Below, piece after piece: positions 37,101-47,796 of a DNA stretch of 64,000 nucleotides. The stretch covers positions 2,467,343-2,531,342 of the forward strand of contig KK106982.1 in the NCBI GenBank assembly GCA_000611775.1, read 5' to 3'. The notes beneath the pieces are model-generated. The model had not been told where the DNA came from. It made no database searches and saw only the letters and a program-made list of their open reading frames with translations. Each line of letters begins with the position of its first letter. Position 1 is the first letter of the stretch. A program made the translations under genes and the position numbers. This stretch comes from Umbilicaria muhlenbergii. Taxonomy: Eukaryota > Ascomycota > Lecanoromycetes > Umbilicariales > Umbilicariaceae.

Positions 37101-38914
37101 GATGAGGATTCAACGATGAGGAGATCATTGGAGTTCTGGGAGCTCTAGCATGCTACTACGTCTCAGGATCCGGACGAGGACAGATGGTGAAGGTGCGGTG
37201 TTGGTCGTCTGCGTCGGAAACAAGGGTAGGTACCTTGTATATGCAGCCGGTCCAGGCGAGATGTAACGAGTGACGGAGGTACTAAAGGCAATGCGATTGG
37301 AACATGACTGAAGAAGCACGACAGCTTCTAATTATGGGCAGTACCCGTAGGTGCTGACCGAGGCGGATCAGCGTTTAGGAGGAATCCAGTTCCTAGCTCC
37401 GTCCCTACCGAAAGTCTGAAGAGCCTCATACATCGACGGCGTCAAGCCAGCGCGCCTTTATTCCTTGCTTCCCGCCCCACGTCGATCGCCTCGCCCTCAC
37501 CGAATGACATACCACCGACCCTGCCAGCTCGATGAAGCACAGTCGATCTCTGCAAGCCAGCACCCTTCCCTCCAAAAGCTTCTTATTTTGCCACTCGACC
37601 GTGTAAAATCCGCTACAATGTTAGGGATAGAAGAACCGGGGGTTTCAGATGTATAGTACTATTTTCTCGTCAAGCTGGGACCCTCCTCTATGACTCGTAT
37701 AGCTGTCAATGGCAGCAATTCCATGTTCAAACCCGACGTCTACGATGTCGTCGTCATCACTGCATATGCTGGTTCTGTTCATGCAGGCATGACTGACTTC
37801 AGACCGGTGGACAAGATAAGTTGCAGCCCTCAGCTGGGGTTCCCCTCGTATACTACTCAACAAGCAAGAAATATTCTCGGAACCGATTACTGCAGATACA
37901 TTACTCGTAGAAGCCATGGATCTCTACATGCTCCACTTTAAGAATGTGCATATATCGCTTTCGCTGTGTTAATATCGAGTGGTCCCAGCTGGAGACTGCC
38001 ACTTGTTTGACCATAGGCCTGCCCTAGCACGGGTTTCGACCTTCTAGGGACCTGGATTCGTGTGACCCTTCAAAACCAGAAATTGTTCTATGTCCTATAT
38101 TGAGTGGCCTTTTTTTGACTTTGATACCCGTATACCAATAATGGGACATGGAGTTGGCAATCTACCAGCGAATAATCGTATACTGGGATCTTTTCTGTCT
38201 GCGGTTTGCTATTAAGCAACCAAGTTTACTAGCAGTATCACTGTTGTAACGCTTTCTGAGGAGCATTTCATGCGGGTGTTGTAATTGGCTGAAGGGGCAC
38301 CCTGCTCGAAGATTAGTATTCCATTGATCCAACATATCAAACCAAGATCAGCCTTCTTGGATTGATTGGTCGGGCTTCGAACTGAAAGCCGTAGAAAAAA
38401 CCGCCCTTAATTCGAGGCAGAATACGCATGTGCTACGTTTCTGTCAAATAGATCAGGCGCTCAGAGATGTAACAACGAGTCTCTCCTGTAAGCTATTCGA
38501 GAATCAGTGTCTCTATAAGATGCTGCCATCAAAGGGCATAAGGCATCCGATTGACCCGCCCCAATCCTCTCAGCACATACGGAGTAGCTACGCAATATGA
38601 ATGCTGAACAATCACCCTCGTCAATTTATCACAAGGAATTTGCATCTGTCTCCATCAATAGCTGCTCCCAGATAGCAAAGACTGGTACAATGGCGCGTAC
38701 TCGGAGTACACACCCACTTTTCTCGACAGCCCTGTCATCCTTGGCGCAAAGGCCCGGGCCCTTCAGGGACATGCGACAGGGCTGAGGCATCCCCGCTTGT
38801 AGCAACCATTTCACTTTCACTCCCTGGCGTGCCTGGTAGACATCTACGCCGACTCCACTTCATTACTTCTCGGTGCACGCCCAATCCGTCCCCATCTTTC
38901 TCTTCTCCGTCACA
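37101..38914. other. 1.8-kb divergent intergenic region, ARF-GEF / ecm14
   Basis: This space lies between two divergent genes and must contain both promoters. Open stretches at 37465-37656, 37690-37941 and 38597-38785 have no recognised domain or supporting exons. The interval 37960-38600 is A+T-rich with no clear element. I see nothing else that I can support. Confidence 0.45.
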
Positions 38915-40800
38915 ATGCGGTACTTGGTCGACTCTCTACACCTTTCCTTGATTTTGTTCTTATGTTGTTCGACGGCCTTCATCAACCAGGCTACTGCGGA
39001 ATCTTCGACCGGCTTCAGGCAGTCACTATCCCTCCCATTCCAGATCCCACAACCGCCTCAACAAACATTCGACAACAGACCCTTTTGGACTAGGCTGCGC
39101 GATGGTGTCATTCAGACAATATGGGGCCCACCGCCGTCAAGTAAAGCAAAGAATATCAGACCGTGCACCTCAAGTACAAGCCCACCTTCGACACTGCTTG
39201 CAAGGTACGGAGGAGATGTGGTTCTACGCTTCAAGACACAGACGGCAGAGGAGGCTCAGGCTTTAGCCGAAGCTACTCACATCTTGTTCTTGGATGTGTG
39301 GGAGTTCAACTCCGAATGGGTAGATATTCGGCTTTCAAAGGATGTTGTGCGTTTACCCCCGAACCTCCGTCCCCTTCCGATGCGGCTTGCTAACCATTCG
39401 TCGTACAGGTACCGTCACTGCTAGGACTGCTACCGCCTTCGCTACAGCATGCGCATACGCCATTGATGCATGACCTCGCTCAAACAATCTTCGAATCATA
39501 TCCTTCACCAGCCCTTCACGATCTATCGCCATCGTCTCGCGAAGACCACCGCGCTTTTACCCACGATGTTCGGACCTCTCCTGACGAAACGAATATATTC
39601 TTCCAGAATTACCAACCATTATCTGTGATAGTCCCTTGGATGCGTCTTCTACAGTCGCTTTTCCCGACCCACGTACGCATGATAAACATCGGCATATCCT
39701 ACGAAGGGCGAGATATACCAGCGTTAAGGATTGGGGTTCATCCCACGAATTCAGAGAAACCGCTAGGTCCGCGTAAGACCGTCATCATCACCGGAGGCTC
39801 TCATGCGCGCGAATGGATCAGCACCAGCACTATCAATTACGTGGCATATTCACTTATCACGGCTTACGGCAAGTCAAAGTCAATGACAAAGCTACTGGAA
39901 CAGATGGACTGGATCTTCATACCCACAATAAATCCGGACGGTTATGTGTATACATGGGAGAACGACCGCTTGTGGCGAAAGAACCGACAGCAGACCAATC
40001 TGCGCTTCTGTCGAGGCGTTGACCTGGATCGCACATACGACTTTGAATGGGATGGCCACAGCTCGAAGAACAACCCTTGTTCAGAAAGCTATTCTGGAGA
40101 GGGCCCTTTCCAAGGAGTCGAATCCCGCAGGTTTACGGACTGGGTAAAAAACGAGACCGAGAACAACAATGCAGACATTATCGGTTTCCTTGATTTCCAT
40201 TCATACTCACAGCAGGTGTTGTACCCATACTCGTATTCCTGCTCCTCGTCTCCACCTTCACTCGAAAACCTAGAGGAGCTCGCCATCGGTCTCGCAAAAG
40301 CCATCCGACTCTCGAGCGGGGAAGAATACGGAGTCACGTCAGCGTGCGAGGGTAGTGTAACCGCAAACAGCAAGGGCAACAAAAACCGAGACGTCTACCC
40401 GAGGATCGAAAGCGGCGGAGGAAGCGCACTGGATTGGTTCTATCACGAGATGCGCGTTCGCTACGCCTACCAGATCAAGCTACGCGATACGGGCAGTTAT
40501 GGCTTTTTACTCCCGGCGGAAAATATCGTACCGGCTGGGAAAGAGGCTTTTAATGCTGTTGTGTACTTTGGGAGATACCTCATGGGCAATAAGGGCGTTG
40601 AGTTGGAGGAGGATCTTATTGGGCCGGAGACTGGTGGACGTCGGGGAATGGAATCTGGGACTTCGACGCCGGTGTCGTTGGAGGTGGAGCTTGAGGCGGT
40701 GGAACGGCAGCGGGATCGAGATCGGGCGGGTCAGGATGAGGTTGAGGCGCTGGAGGAGGCGGGTTGGGTGGATTCGGAGTTGAGGCGGCGGCGGAAATGA
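38915..40800 (+). CDS. ecm14: Ecm14-type M14 carboxypeptidase homologue, probably inactive
   Basis: Secreted M14-family protein of 607 aa, exons 38915-39346 and 39409-40800 (62-nt intron GTGCGT...CAG). A signal peptide ([18 protein letters not shown]) and a propeptide precede the peptidase fold. The zinc ligands are kept: His and Glu in GGSHAREW (about 276/279) and His in [10 protein letters not shown] (about 408). The substrate region reads [14 protein letters not shown] (Asp where carboxypeptidase A has Asn). The general-base Glu is replaced: the ELRDTG motif reads [11 protein letters not shown], with Lys near 501. Yeast Ecm14, linked to cell-wall organisation and vacuolar delivery, shows the same loss and is regarded as a pseudoenzyme, so this is an ancient family trait and not local decay. 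The tail is Glu/Arg-rich. The ATG at 38915 is the first in-frame ATG. Confidence 0.94.
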
Positions 40801-41287
40801 GGGTGCGAAAGGCTGGAGGGTTGTTTAGGTTGGGGTTTGTCATTGCAAATGTTGTCTAGTAGGGGACTGGTTGTGCTTTTTGGAATATGGTCTATGGGTG
40901 TGTGGAGTGTGGAGTTTTTCTCTGTTTGTATAGTAATACCCGGCTTAGCCATCTGCAATCTTAATCATTTTCCTACCTTCTATTCGGTTTTACCCACGGT
41001 TTTGTGTACGGTGTTTTGCTTTCCCGGCTGGAGTATTGACGATGGTGTTTTCCCTCCCCGGCCATGTCAGAAGTGCTTTCTATCTTACGTACAGCGGACT
41101 AGGGATGCAACAATTCTACAACTAGCTCCGAGGCTGCGATCGATCTTTAGCTGAGATCCCACTCCAATCCTAGGCAATCAATCACTCAAACCCTCACATC
41201 TAAACGTCTCCGCTACCCTAACACTATCCTCTCCACCGTTCTCCTCATCTCATCTCATCACCGATCCCGAAAACTCAAAAAACCACA
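40801..41287. other. intergenic ecm14 to D-amino-acid oxidase
   Basis: 487 bp between two genes on the same strand. It holds the ecm14 3' UTR and, from about 41150, a CT-rich stretch (CTCATCTCATCTCATCACC) typical of a fungal core promoter or leader just before the ATG at 41288. Confidence 0.5.
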
Positions 41288-43075
41288 ATGTCCCCCGAAC
41301 CCAAACACATCGTCATCTTAGGGCAAGCCTTACCCCTCCCTCCCCCCCTCCCTTTCCCCACTGTTACTACCTCACTAACCTCCCCACCCGCACCTTAGCG
41401 CCGGCGTCATCGTCTCCAAACCGCGATTTGTCTTCTTAAAGCTGGGTATAGAGTTACAATCATTGCGGAATATGCGCCGGGGGATGAGGACGGGGAGTAT
41501 GCTTCGCCTTGGTATGTGTGGTCCTTGTTCAAGTGGATAGATGTTCTGGTGCGGGATGGGATGGGACGGGAGGGGATGGTAAGGTTAGGGATGAGGGGTG
41601 GATATGGGGATAAGGATAAGGCTGATGGTGTGAATGATGCTGGGATGTTGGGTTGGTGTGTTACACTGAGGCTAGGGCTGACATTGTCGCTGGCAATAGG
41701 GCAGGCGCACACTGGCGCACGCACGCCGCGGCGAGTGAGACGGAATTGTGCGAGTGGGATGCGGAGACTTATCGGGTTTGGATGGAGGAAACGGAGCGGG
41801 AGGGACGGGATAGGGCGATTGCGAAACAGGGGCTTGGGGTAAGGAACTTCCGCCAGATACCTCTACCTCTCCTCTCCCCTTTGAGAGAAGAATTTGGGAG
41901 ACTGATGAGTTGGGTTGGTGGTTTAGGTTTACACGTCGTTTCAATACTGGTACCTCCCTCCCCTTCCCCTCCCTCATCATCTCCCCCCCGGGGCTTCCCT
42001 CCCCCATCCCCTCTTTTCTCCCCCTCTGGTCAGAGAATAGCCTTCTAACCCCCCCCCAGGACAACCCCCCACTCCGAAATCCTCCCCACCCCCACCTCCC
42101 TCTGGTGGTCCCCCCTCGTCCACTCCTTCACCACCCTCCCCCCCTCCTCTCTCCCCCCCAACACCCACACCGGCGCCAGTTTCAAAACCCTCGCCATAAA
42201 CGTCCCCGTCTACCTCTCTTACCTCCTACAATCATTCCTCGCCCACCCTTCCTCCCACCTCATCAAATCCCCACTCCCCCCTTCCTCTTCCCTCGCCGCC
42301 GCTCTTGCTTTCGCGCAAAAAGACCTCTTGAATAACCAAGAGGTGCACGCATGGGTCAACGCCACGGGGATCGGCGCCCGGAAATTGGTCGGCGATGAGA
42401 CGGTCTATCCGGTCAGGGGGCAGACGGTGCTGGTCAGGGGGGAGGCGCAGGCGGTGCGCACGCGTATCGATAGCGCAGATGGGGGGGCGGGGTTGGCGTA
42501 TGTGATTCCGAGGCCGGGGAGCGGGACGACGGTGTTGGGGGGGACGAGGGAGGTGGGGGTTTGGTGAGTTTGGTGTTCTTTCCTTACCGCCTCGACCCAA
42601 TTTTGCCGCTTTTGGTTGGTCAAGGGAAAGAGGGGTGATGTGTGGGGGGTGTGGACTGATTTATGGTGGTGGGGTTGTAGGGATACGACCCCCGATGTCG
42701 GGACGACGGAGATGATTCTGCGCGGGTGTAAGGAGTTTGCGCCGGAGCTTTTGGATGAGAGGAGAGAGTTTGAAGTCGTGAGTGTGCAGGTGGGACTTAG
42801 GCCGGCGAGGAAGGGGGGGCCGAGGGTGGAGGTTGAGGAAGTGGTGGAGGGGGAGACAGGAATGGGGACGGAAGGGGAAAAGAAGAGGTGGACGGTTGTG
42901 CATTGTTATGGGCATGCGGGCGCTGGGTGAGTATTGACTGTGTTTGTTGGACTTGGGGGAATGGGGCTAACGTATGTGGGGGTGTAGGTATCAGAATTCT
43001 GTGGGGAGTTCGAGAAAGGTGATTAGGTTGTTGGAGGAGTATGAGAAAGGGGTTAGTAATGGTGCAAAGCTTTGA
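41288..43075 (+). CDS. D-amino-acid oxidase family, peroxisomal, frame-disrupted copy
   Basis: FAD-dependent D-amino-acid oxidase-like protein. Exons as read: 41288-41322, 41399-41511, 41700-about 41837, about 41886-41952, 42060-42563, 42681-42926, 42988-43075. The first intron is GC-AG (GCAAGC...TTAG). Visible are HIVILGAGVI (FAD fold), TAICLLKAGYRVTIIAEY, SPWAGAHW, ETDELGWWFRFTRRF, INVPVYLSYLLQSFL, WVNATGIGARKLVGDE, YPVRGQTVLV, YVIPRPGSGTTVLGGT, VVHCYGHAGAGYQNSVGS and the peroxisomal signal AKL at the C-terminus. The frame jumps by one base at 41412/41413 (GAGVI and LQTAICLL are in different frames where GAGVIGLQT is expected). One or two further single-base mismatches seem to lie at 41875-42065 in C-runs. 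The gene is either recently inactivated or carries sequencing indels. Identity is firm; integrity is not. Confidence 0.75.
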
Positions 43076-43410
43076 TACGCTGACGTATTGGATGGTGCTG
43101 GTGGGCTTTGGGGGTGATACCCGGGGGCGGGCGTTGAATGACAGTTCGTGTGGTCCCGAGGGGATAGGTCTAAGGCGCCGACATCTTTTCTGATTGTTTC
43201 TCCTGTTATGAATTCGCACCGCACAGAAACAGCAAACGACGAACAGACTCTTCGATCTTTCTCCAGCCAGTACTGAACCTTGCTAACCTCGGTATCAAAT
43301 ATACAAACGCCCATAGCCACTTGCTCAGATGAGACATAGCTCCAAACCACCCAAACACCGAATAACACCATCGCTAGATGCAAGACCCCATGCAAAAAGA
43401 GGCTACCAGC
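43076..43410. other. convergent 3' region, D-amino-acid oxidase / rpb9
   Basis: 335 bp between two convergent stop codons. No further gene is seen. Confidence 0.5.
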
Positions 43411-44166
43411 CTATTGAAAAATCGTTCCGCAACTGCAACAAACGTAGAAGAGTTTCTGAAGTCATGGACGATTAGCCCCGTTATCAAACCAAACAGCGAC
43501 CAAGGCGCTTACCATGCCCGTCTCTGCCGACCGCTGTTGCGATTGGAAAAACACCGCTTCAGTCTCGTGGCAGCTCGGACACTGCTTATTCGACCTCGGC
43601 AGCTGTAATCACCATGGTCGCATTAGCACATAACTCAAAGACCACATTCCCCCACCATCCTATGCGTTTTGCCGCCCTCCTCCTTCTTCCTCTCCCTCTC
43701 CGTCTTCTTCTCCCTCTCCCTCTTCCCCTTCCTCGGTTGTTGTCATCATCATCTCCTCATCAACCATCTCAACAAATCCACTCTCCCCACAAACAAAACA
43801 CACCACCTCCTGCCCACAAAGCGTACAAGTAACAAAATCGGGATCACCAACCGTAGGATCCGACCCCACATCTTGTGTCACGCCCGCCGTTTCCCCGACG
43901 CTGTTGTGCAGAATGTTGCGGAAGACGCAGGATGAGCTGGCGGGTTCGCTGAACTGGCAGGTGCGGCAGGCGAACATCAGCGTGTTGCTCATGCGGTCTT
44001 CTTTGGGGTATAACATGTTCGAACTGCGGGGGGGGCTGTTAGCTGGGGAGCTTTGCTTGACAGGAGGAGGGGGAGAAACGTACCATTCGCGACAGAAGCG
44101 GAATGTTATCTGCTCGAGGGCTTTTTTCTGCTGTTCGCCTTCTGAGGGCGCGGGCGAGGCGGACAT
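43411..44166 (-). CDS. rpb9: RNA polymerase II subunit Rpb9
   Basis: Small zinc-ribbon subunit of RNA polymerase II, 129 aa, exons 44084-44166, 43852-44023, 43513-43602, 43411-43455. It sits at the jaw and acts in start-site choice, fidelity and TFIIS-stimulated cleavage. The first zinc ribbon spans [16 protein letters not shown]...[12 protein letters not shown], the linker is [20 protein letters not shown], and the second ribbon is [20 protein letters not shown]...[11 protein letters not shown] with the acidic-pair equivalent at its tip. All eight cysteines are present. The third intron segment (43603-43851, 249 nt, donor GTTGGT) is unusually long for this genome, divides by three and stays open for 63 codons, encoding [15 protein letters not shown] and an acidic tail; see findings. 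The gene is head to head with ess1. Confidence 0.95.
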
Positions 44167-44530
44167 CGTTGGGACGCGAGAGAATGTTGTAGTTGAGGTA
44201 GTGATGTTCTGGATCGTACTTGGCGTTTAGTGGTGTCTGGTGGCGCGTTCGAGGTGTCGTTCTTTGATGTGACAAAAGCTGGGTGTTGGATTATGACTGA
44301 GAGTCTGGGGCTGGATCGAAGGTGACTGAAAGGTTGGCGAAGCTCAGCCCTATCCGCACTTAGCTTCCGCCGCCCGCATTTCCGAAATGCCCCCACGCTG
44401 CATCAACAGCAACGGCGGACAGCATCATTGCGTCGATACTGCAGCCGAACATTGCTCGTCCAGCATCTACTTTTCCGACGCTTTGCACCAACGTTCATTG
44501 AACATTCGTACTTGTTTACTTTGCTTCACA
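44167..44530. promoter_or_regulatory. bidirectional promoter, rpb9 / ess1
   Basis: 364 bp between divergent starts of two genes whose products both act on RNA polymerase II. No recognised coding sequence lies here. Specific sites are not assigned. Confidence 0.6.
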
Positions 44531-45331
44531 ATGGTAAGCTCCAACCACTACCTCCCTCCCAATCCCATCTGTCACCCTGCTTCCCCCCTCTTCCCGCACC
44601 CACCTCCCCCCATCCCATCCCCACATACACAACTGCGCTGACCCCTCCCCTACCAGTCCGACTCCGGCCTCCCCCCCTCCTGGGAAGTGCGCCACTCCAA
44701 CTCCAAAAACCTCCCCTACTACTTCAACGCCTCCTCCAAAGAATCCCGCTGGGAACCCCCCTCCGGCACCGACACCGACAAGCTCAAAACCTACATGGCC
44801 CAGCACCACAGCTCGACGTCCGCCCCGCCCGTCCGCCACGACGCCAACAACGTGCACAATGGCTACAGCAGCAATCACGACGGCAAGATCCGCGCCGCGC
44901 ACTTGCTGGTCAAACACCGCGATAGTCGCCGGCCGAGCAGTTGGCGCGAGGCGGATATTACAAGGAGTAAGGAAGAGGCGTTGAGGATTCTCAGGGGGCA
45001 TGAGGCGAGGATTCGGGGCGGGGAGGTCGCGTTGGGGGATTTGGCGGTTAGTGAGTCAGATTGTAGTAGTGCGCGCAAGAGGGGGGATCTGTAAGTCTTC
45101 TGTCACCGTCACTGGGTTGATAAGGGCTGATTGGTGGGGGCGATAGCGGGTTCTTTGGACGCAGCGAGATGCAGAAGGAGTTTGAGGACGCGGCGTTTGC
45201 GTTGAAGCCGGGGGAGGTGAGTGGGGTTGTGGAGACGGCGTCGGGGGTGCATTTGATTGAGCGGTAGGTTTTTTCTGTTTGCTTTCTTCTGAGGATTAAG
45301 CTGATGAATGGGGGGTTTTAGTCTCGAATAG
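44531..45331 (+). CDS. ess1: Ess1/Pin1 peptidyl-prolyl cis-trans isomerase
   Basis: WW-parvulin isomerase, 187 aa, exons 44531-44533, 44657-45090, 45147-45263, 45322-45331. It isomerises phospho-Ser/Thr-Pro bonds, chiefly in the RNA polymerase II CTD. The first exon is only the ATG, followed by a 123-nt intron. The WW domain is [19 protein letters not shown]...SRWEPP. The parvulin domain starts [20 protein letters not shown], whose basic residues bind phosphate, continues through [21 protein letters not shown] (the last 20 residues span a splice site) and ends [20 protein letters not shown]. The catalytic His/Cys set (AHLLVKH, SDCSSA) is present. A Ser/His/Asn-rich linker joins the domains, longer than in Pin1. 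The last exon encodes only part of Arg plus Leu-Glu-stop. It shares its promoter with rpb9. Confidence 0.95.
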
Positions 45332-45724
45332 TTGCACGGATGGGTTGGGGCGTTGAGTGGATGTGTGTTGGGGTTGAGGCAAGTCTCTCAAAAGTCGTGT
45401 CCATCTATAGTCCATCGCGAAAGTCTATGTTCGTCTTCAATCGCGTTTGCTGGCTTTCCATTCCACTGTGTTGAGATCAGACCAGTCAGGTAAGCATGGA
45501 CAAAGTGGTGGAGCTGGGCATGTGATAGGTTACTCTCATGCAGGGTCTTGCGCCTCTAGCCCCATCGGCATGTAATTATGCCGGGCCTCGGATTGTGAAA
45601 CATATAACAAAGCAGATTCCTTTGGTGGTGCATCCATTTTATACAATCTACTATTACTTTCTAGTTAGGATTTCTCGATATACAATTCTTTGGAACCCTC
45701 CATAATTGCATCGACGGCTCCAAC
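45332..45724. other. intergenic ess1 to short-chain dehydrogenase
   Basis: 393 bp between two genes on the same strand, holding the ess1 3' UTR and the SDR promoter. No further feature is seen. Confidence 0.5.
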
Positions 45725-46705
45725 ATGGGAGGAATCCAGTTCAAACCCGACAAGAATATCCCTGATTTATCAGGCAAAGTTATCTTCATCACAGGCGGTC
45801 AGCATCCCCCCTATAGTTCACCCATGCCTACCACCCTCATTACTGACACCCAAATCGCAGGCACCGCCGGCATCGGCTCCGAATCTGTCCTCGCGCTGGC
45901 AAAACACAACCCCGAACATATTTACTTCAGCGGCCGCAACTCCGCAACAGCCGCTTCCCTAATCAACTCCATCGAAGCCGCAGTCCCCAACGCCAAACTC
46001 ACCTTCATCAAATGCGACCTAGCCTCCCTCGCCTCCGTCAAAGCCGCCGTCCAGAAATTCACCTCCCCCCGCCTCGACATTCTCATGTGCAACGCCGGCA
46101 TCATGGCCGTCCCCCCCGCCCTGACTAAAGACGGCTACGAAATCCAATTCGGCATCAACCACCTCGGCCACGCCTTGCTAATCAAACTCCTCCTCCCGAC
46201 GCTCCTCCGAACAGCCGACTTGCCCAACTCGGATGTCCGTGTCGTCATCCTTACATCCCAAGGCTTCCGTATGCACCCCGCCGGCGGCATCGTCTTCAAA
46301 GATCTCCGCACTGTCCAAGATACGGCCATGTTCAGCACCTGGAGGTCTTATGGACAGAGCAAATTAGCCAACATCCTCTATGCCAACGAGCTCGCCACAC
46401 GCTACCCCAACATCACCGCCGTGTCGATCCATCCGGGCGTGGTTTCCACGGGCTTGGTTGCGGGACTCGGGTTCGCGGGGAGGGTGATTGTTTATGTGTC
46501 GCAGCTGGGGAGACTGAAGACGCCGGCCGAGGGGGCGTATAATCAGCTTTGGGCGGCGACGGGCAAGAGGGGCGAGGGTGGCGTGGCTAGTGGGGCGTAT
46601 TATGAGCCGGTGGGGGTGCCGGGGACGCATGATAAGGAGTCGAGGAGTCGGAAGTTGGCGGAGGAGTTGTGGGAGTGGACGCAGAAGGAGTTGGAGGTGT
46701 GGTAG
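45725..46705 (+). CDS. short-chain dehydrogenase/reductase (retinol-dehydrogenase-like)
   Basis: Classical NAD(P)-dependent SDR, 305 aa, exons 45725-45797 and 45861-46705. The 63-nt stretch between them divides by three and is open, but removing it makes the cofactor motif VIFITGGTAGIGSE, so it is an intron (donor GTCAGC, acceptor CGCAG). The Rossmann fold has GGTAGIG at about residue 24, DLASLASV, NAGIM, and the catalytic YxxxK in SYGQSKLANI, with the preceding Ser in ILTSQGF; HPGVVSTGL completes the fold. The family includes fungal enzymes of lipid, steroid and secondary metabolism; substrate cannot be inferred. No neighbouring cluster genes are evident. The C-terminus is rich in Glu/Trp (EELWEWTQKELEVW), without a membrane anchor. 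Confidence 0.9.
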   Translation: MGGIQFKPDKNIPDLSGKVIFITGGQHPPYSSPMPTTLITDTQIAGTAGIGSESVLALAKHNPEHIYFSGRNSATAASLINSIEAAVPNAKLTFIKCDLASLASVKAAVQKFTSPRLDILMCNAGIMAVPPALTKDGYEIQFGINHLGHALLIKLLLPTLLRTADLPNSDVRVVILTSQGFRMHPAGGIVFKDLRTVQDTAMFSTWRSYGQSKLANILYANELATRYPNITAVSIHPGVVSTGLVAGLGFAGRVIVYVSQLGRLKTPAEGAYNQLWAATGKRGEGGVASGAYYEPVGVPGTHDKESRSRKLAEELWEWTQKELEVW

Positions 46706-47082
46706 ATGGAATGGCGGGGTGGAGGATGGAGTTGAGACTCGTAACTCGTACGCGAGATTTTGGACTGAGAAGGTGCTGGACGTTTGATCTGTAGCGTCGA
46801 GGGAGCGGTGGAGGTGTCAACTGAATGATTGGCTTTTGGGAACAGAGGAGCGTGGTAGTGGCTTGGGTACCATGGCGTTCCCCTAGTGTTGATGTCAGTA
46901 TAATAGGTATAGTGGTTACGGGTCTTAGACGATGTCTTGGCAATATTGCAAGAAGTCTCCCGAAAGTACGACGGTTGAAAGCAGAGGTGATCTGAAACCA
47001 AGATCCCTCCCGGCCCACCAATGGATGTTTCGGGAATTTTCAAAGACCAAGTACTTAAGATCAAGTTTCCCACCAAGTCAAA
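46706..47082. other. intergenic SDR to hypothetical gene
   Basis: 377 bp with no recognised feature; it contains the SDR 3' UTR. Confidence 0.45.
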
Positions 47083-47543
47083 ATGGTATCCACAGATATT
47101 CTGCCAACTATGTCTGAAGCTCAACCCCCTCACACGAAGCACACTACGCCTCAGGATGTAACTCCTCGGTATACGCACCCTGGCTGGAATATGAAAAGCA
47201 CCGCCCCCGATCTATACGCCTTCCACCTAAGGTCCTCAAAACGCTTGTCGACGACGTGGGCACGGGAGGAGAGCAGTACAGTGCCTCACGGAACGACTTC
47301 GAAGCATTTTGTAATGTCAAGTACAGGTTTGATGGGCCCTTCGAATCGGAGGCTGCTTGGGCGACGTACAGCAAAGAGTGGTCGAACCGGTACTCAAAGC
47401 TCGCGAACGGTTTCCACGCATCATTACAGCAGCTGCTCCGCAACGACCTGAAAGCGAGGTGTGATCTGTTAGTATCAACAGAAATTTGCGCGGTACTGAA
47501 GCTGCATCTGTCGCATTGGCGCGACAACATGGTTCTACGTTAG
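47083..47543 (+). CDS. small hypothetical protein
   Basis: Possible gene of 128 aa, exons 47083-47157 and 47232-47543. The 74-nt intron (donor GTAACT, acceptor CTAAG) joins MVSTDILPTMSEAQPP...PQD to VLKTLVDDVGTGGEQYSASR. The second exon has balanced, soluble, partly helical composition (DFEAFCNVKYRFDGPFESEA, WSNRYSKLANGFHASLQQLL, TEICAVLKLHLSHWRDNM) that looks coding, but I recognise no domain. An alternative unspliced frame stays open to 47451 with poorer composition. Without transcript evidence this is tentative. Both neighbours are unrelated metabolic enzymes, so context does not help. Confidence 0.4.
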
Positions 47544-47796
47544 AATGCACACTTGAAGCGACTGCAGAAGCTCGCAGCGGAAAGGTCATTGTGTAGAATG
47601 GAGGCAATGATGGATCGGGGGACACGCCTGCTGAGTGGGTATAAAGATTGACCGATGGACGGGGCGAACTTCTGCTAGATACGTTTGGACATCGTCAAGT
47701 TCAAGTTAGCATAATATGCTTAACTTGTCAATGAGGTCCAGACAAGTTCGTTGCGATTAGTACGTTGATTTAAGGATCCGTTCCTTTGCATTGCCT
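47544..47796. other. convergent 3' region
   Basis: 253 bp between the hypothetical gene and the saccharopine-dehydrogenase-like gene; no feature seen. Confidence 0.4.

Noticed and set aside
43614-43935. Leu/Pro- and Ser/His-rich plus-strand frames inside the RPB9 intron
   Set aside because: They are low-complexity shadows of the acidic minus-strand frame.
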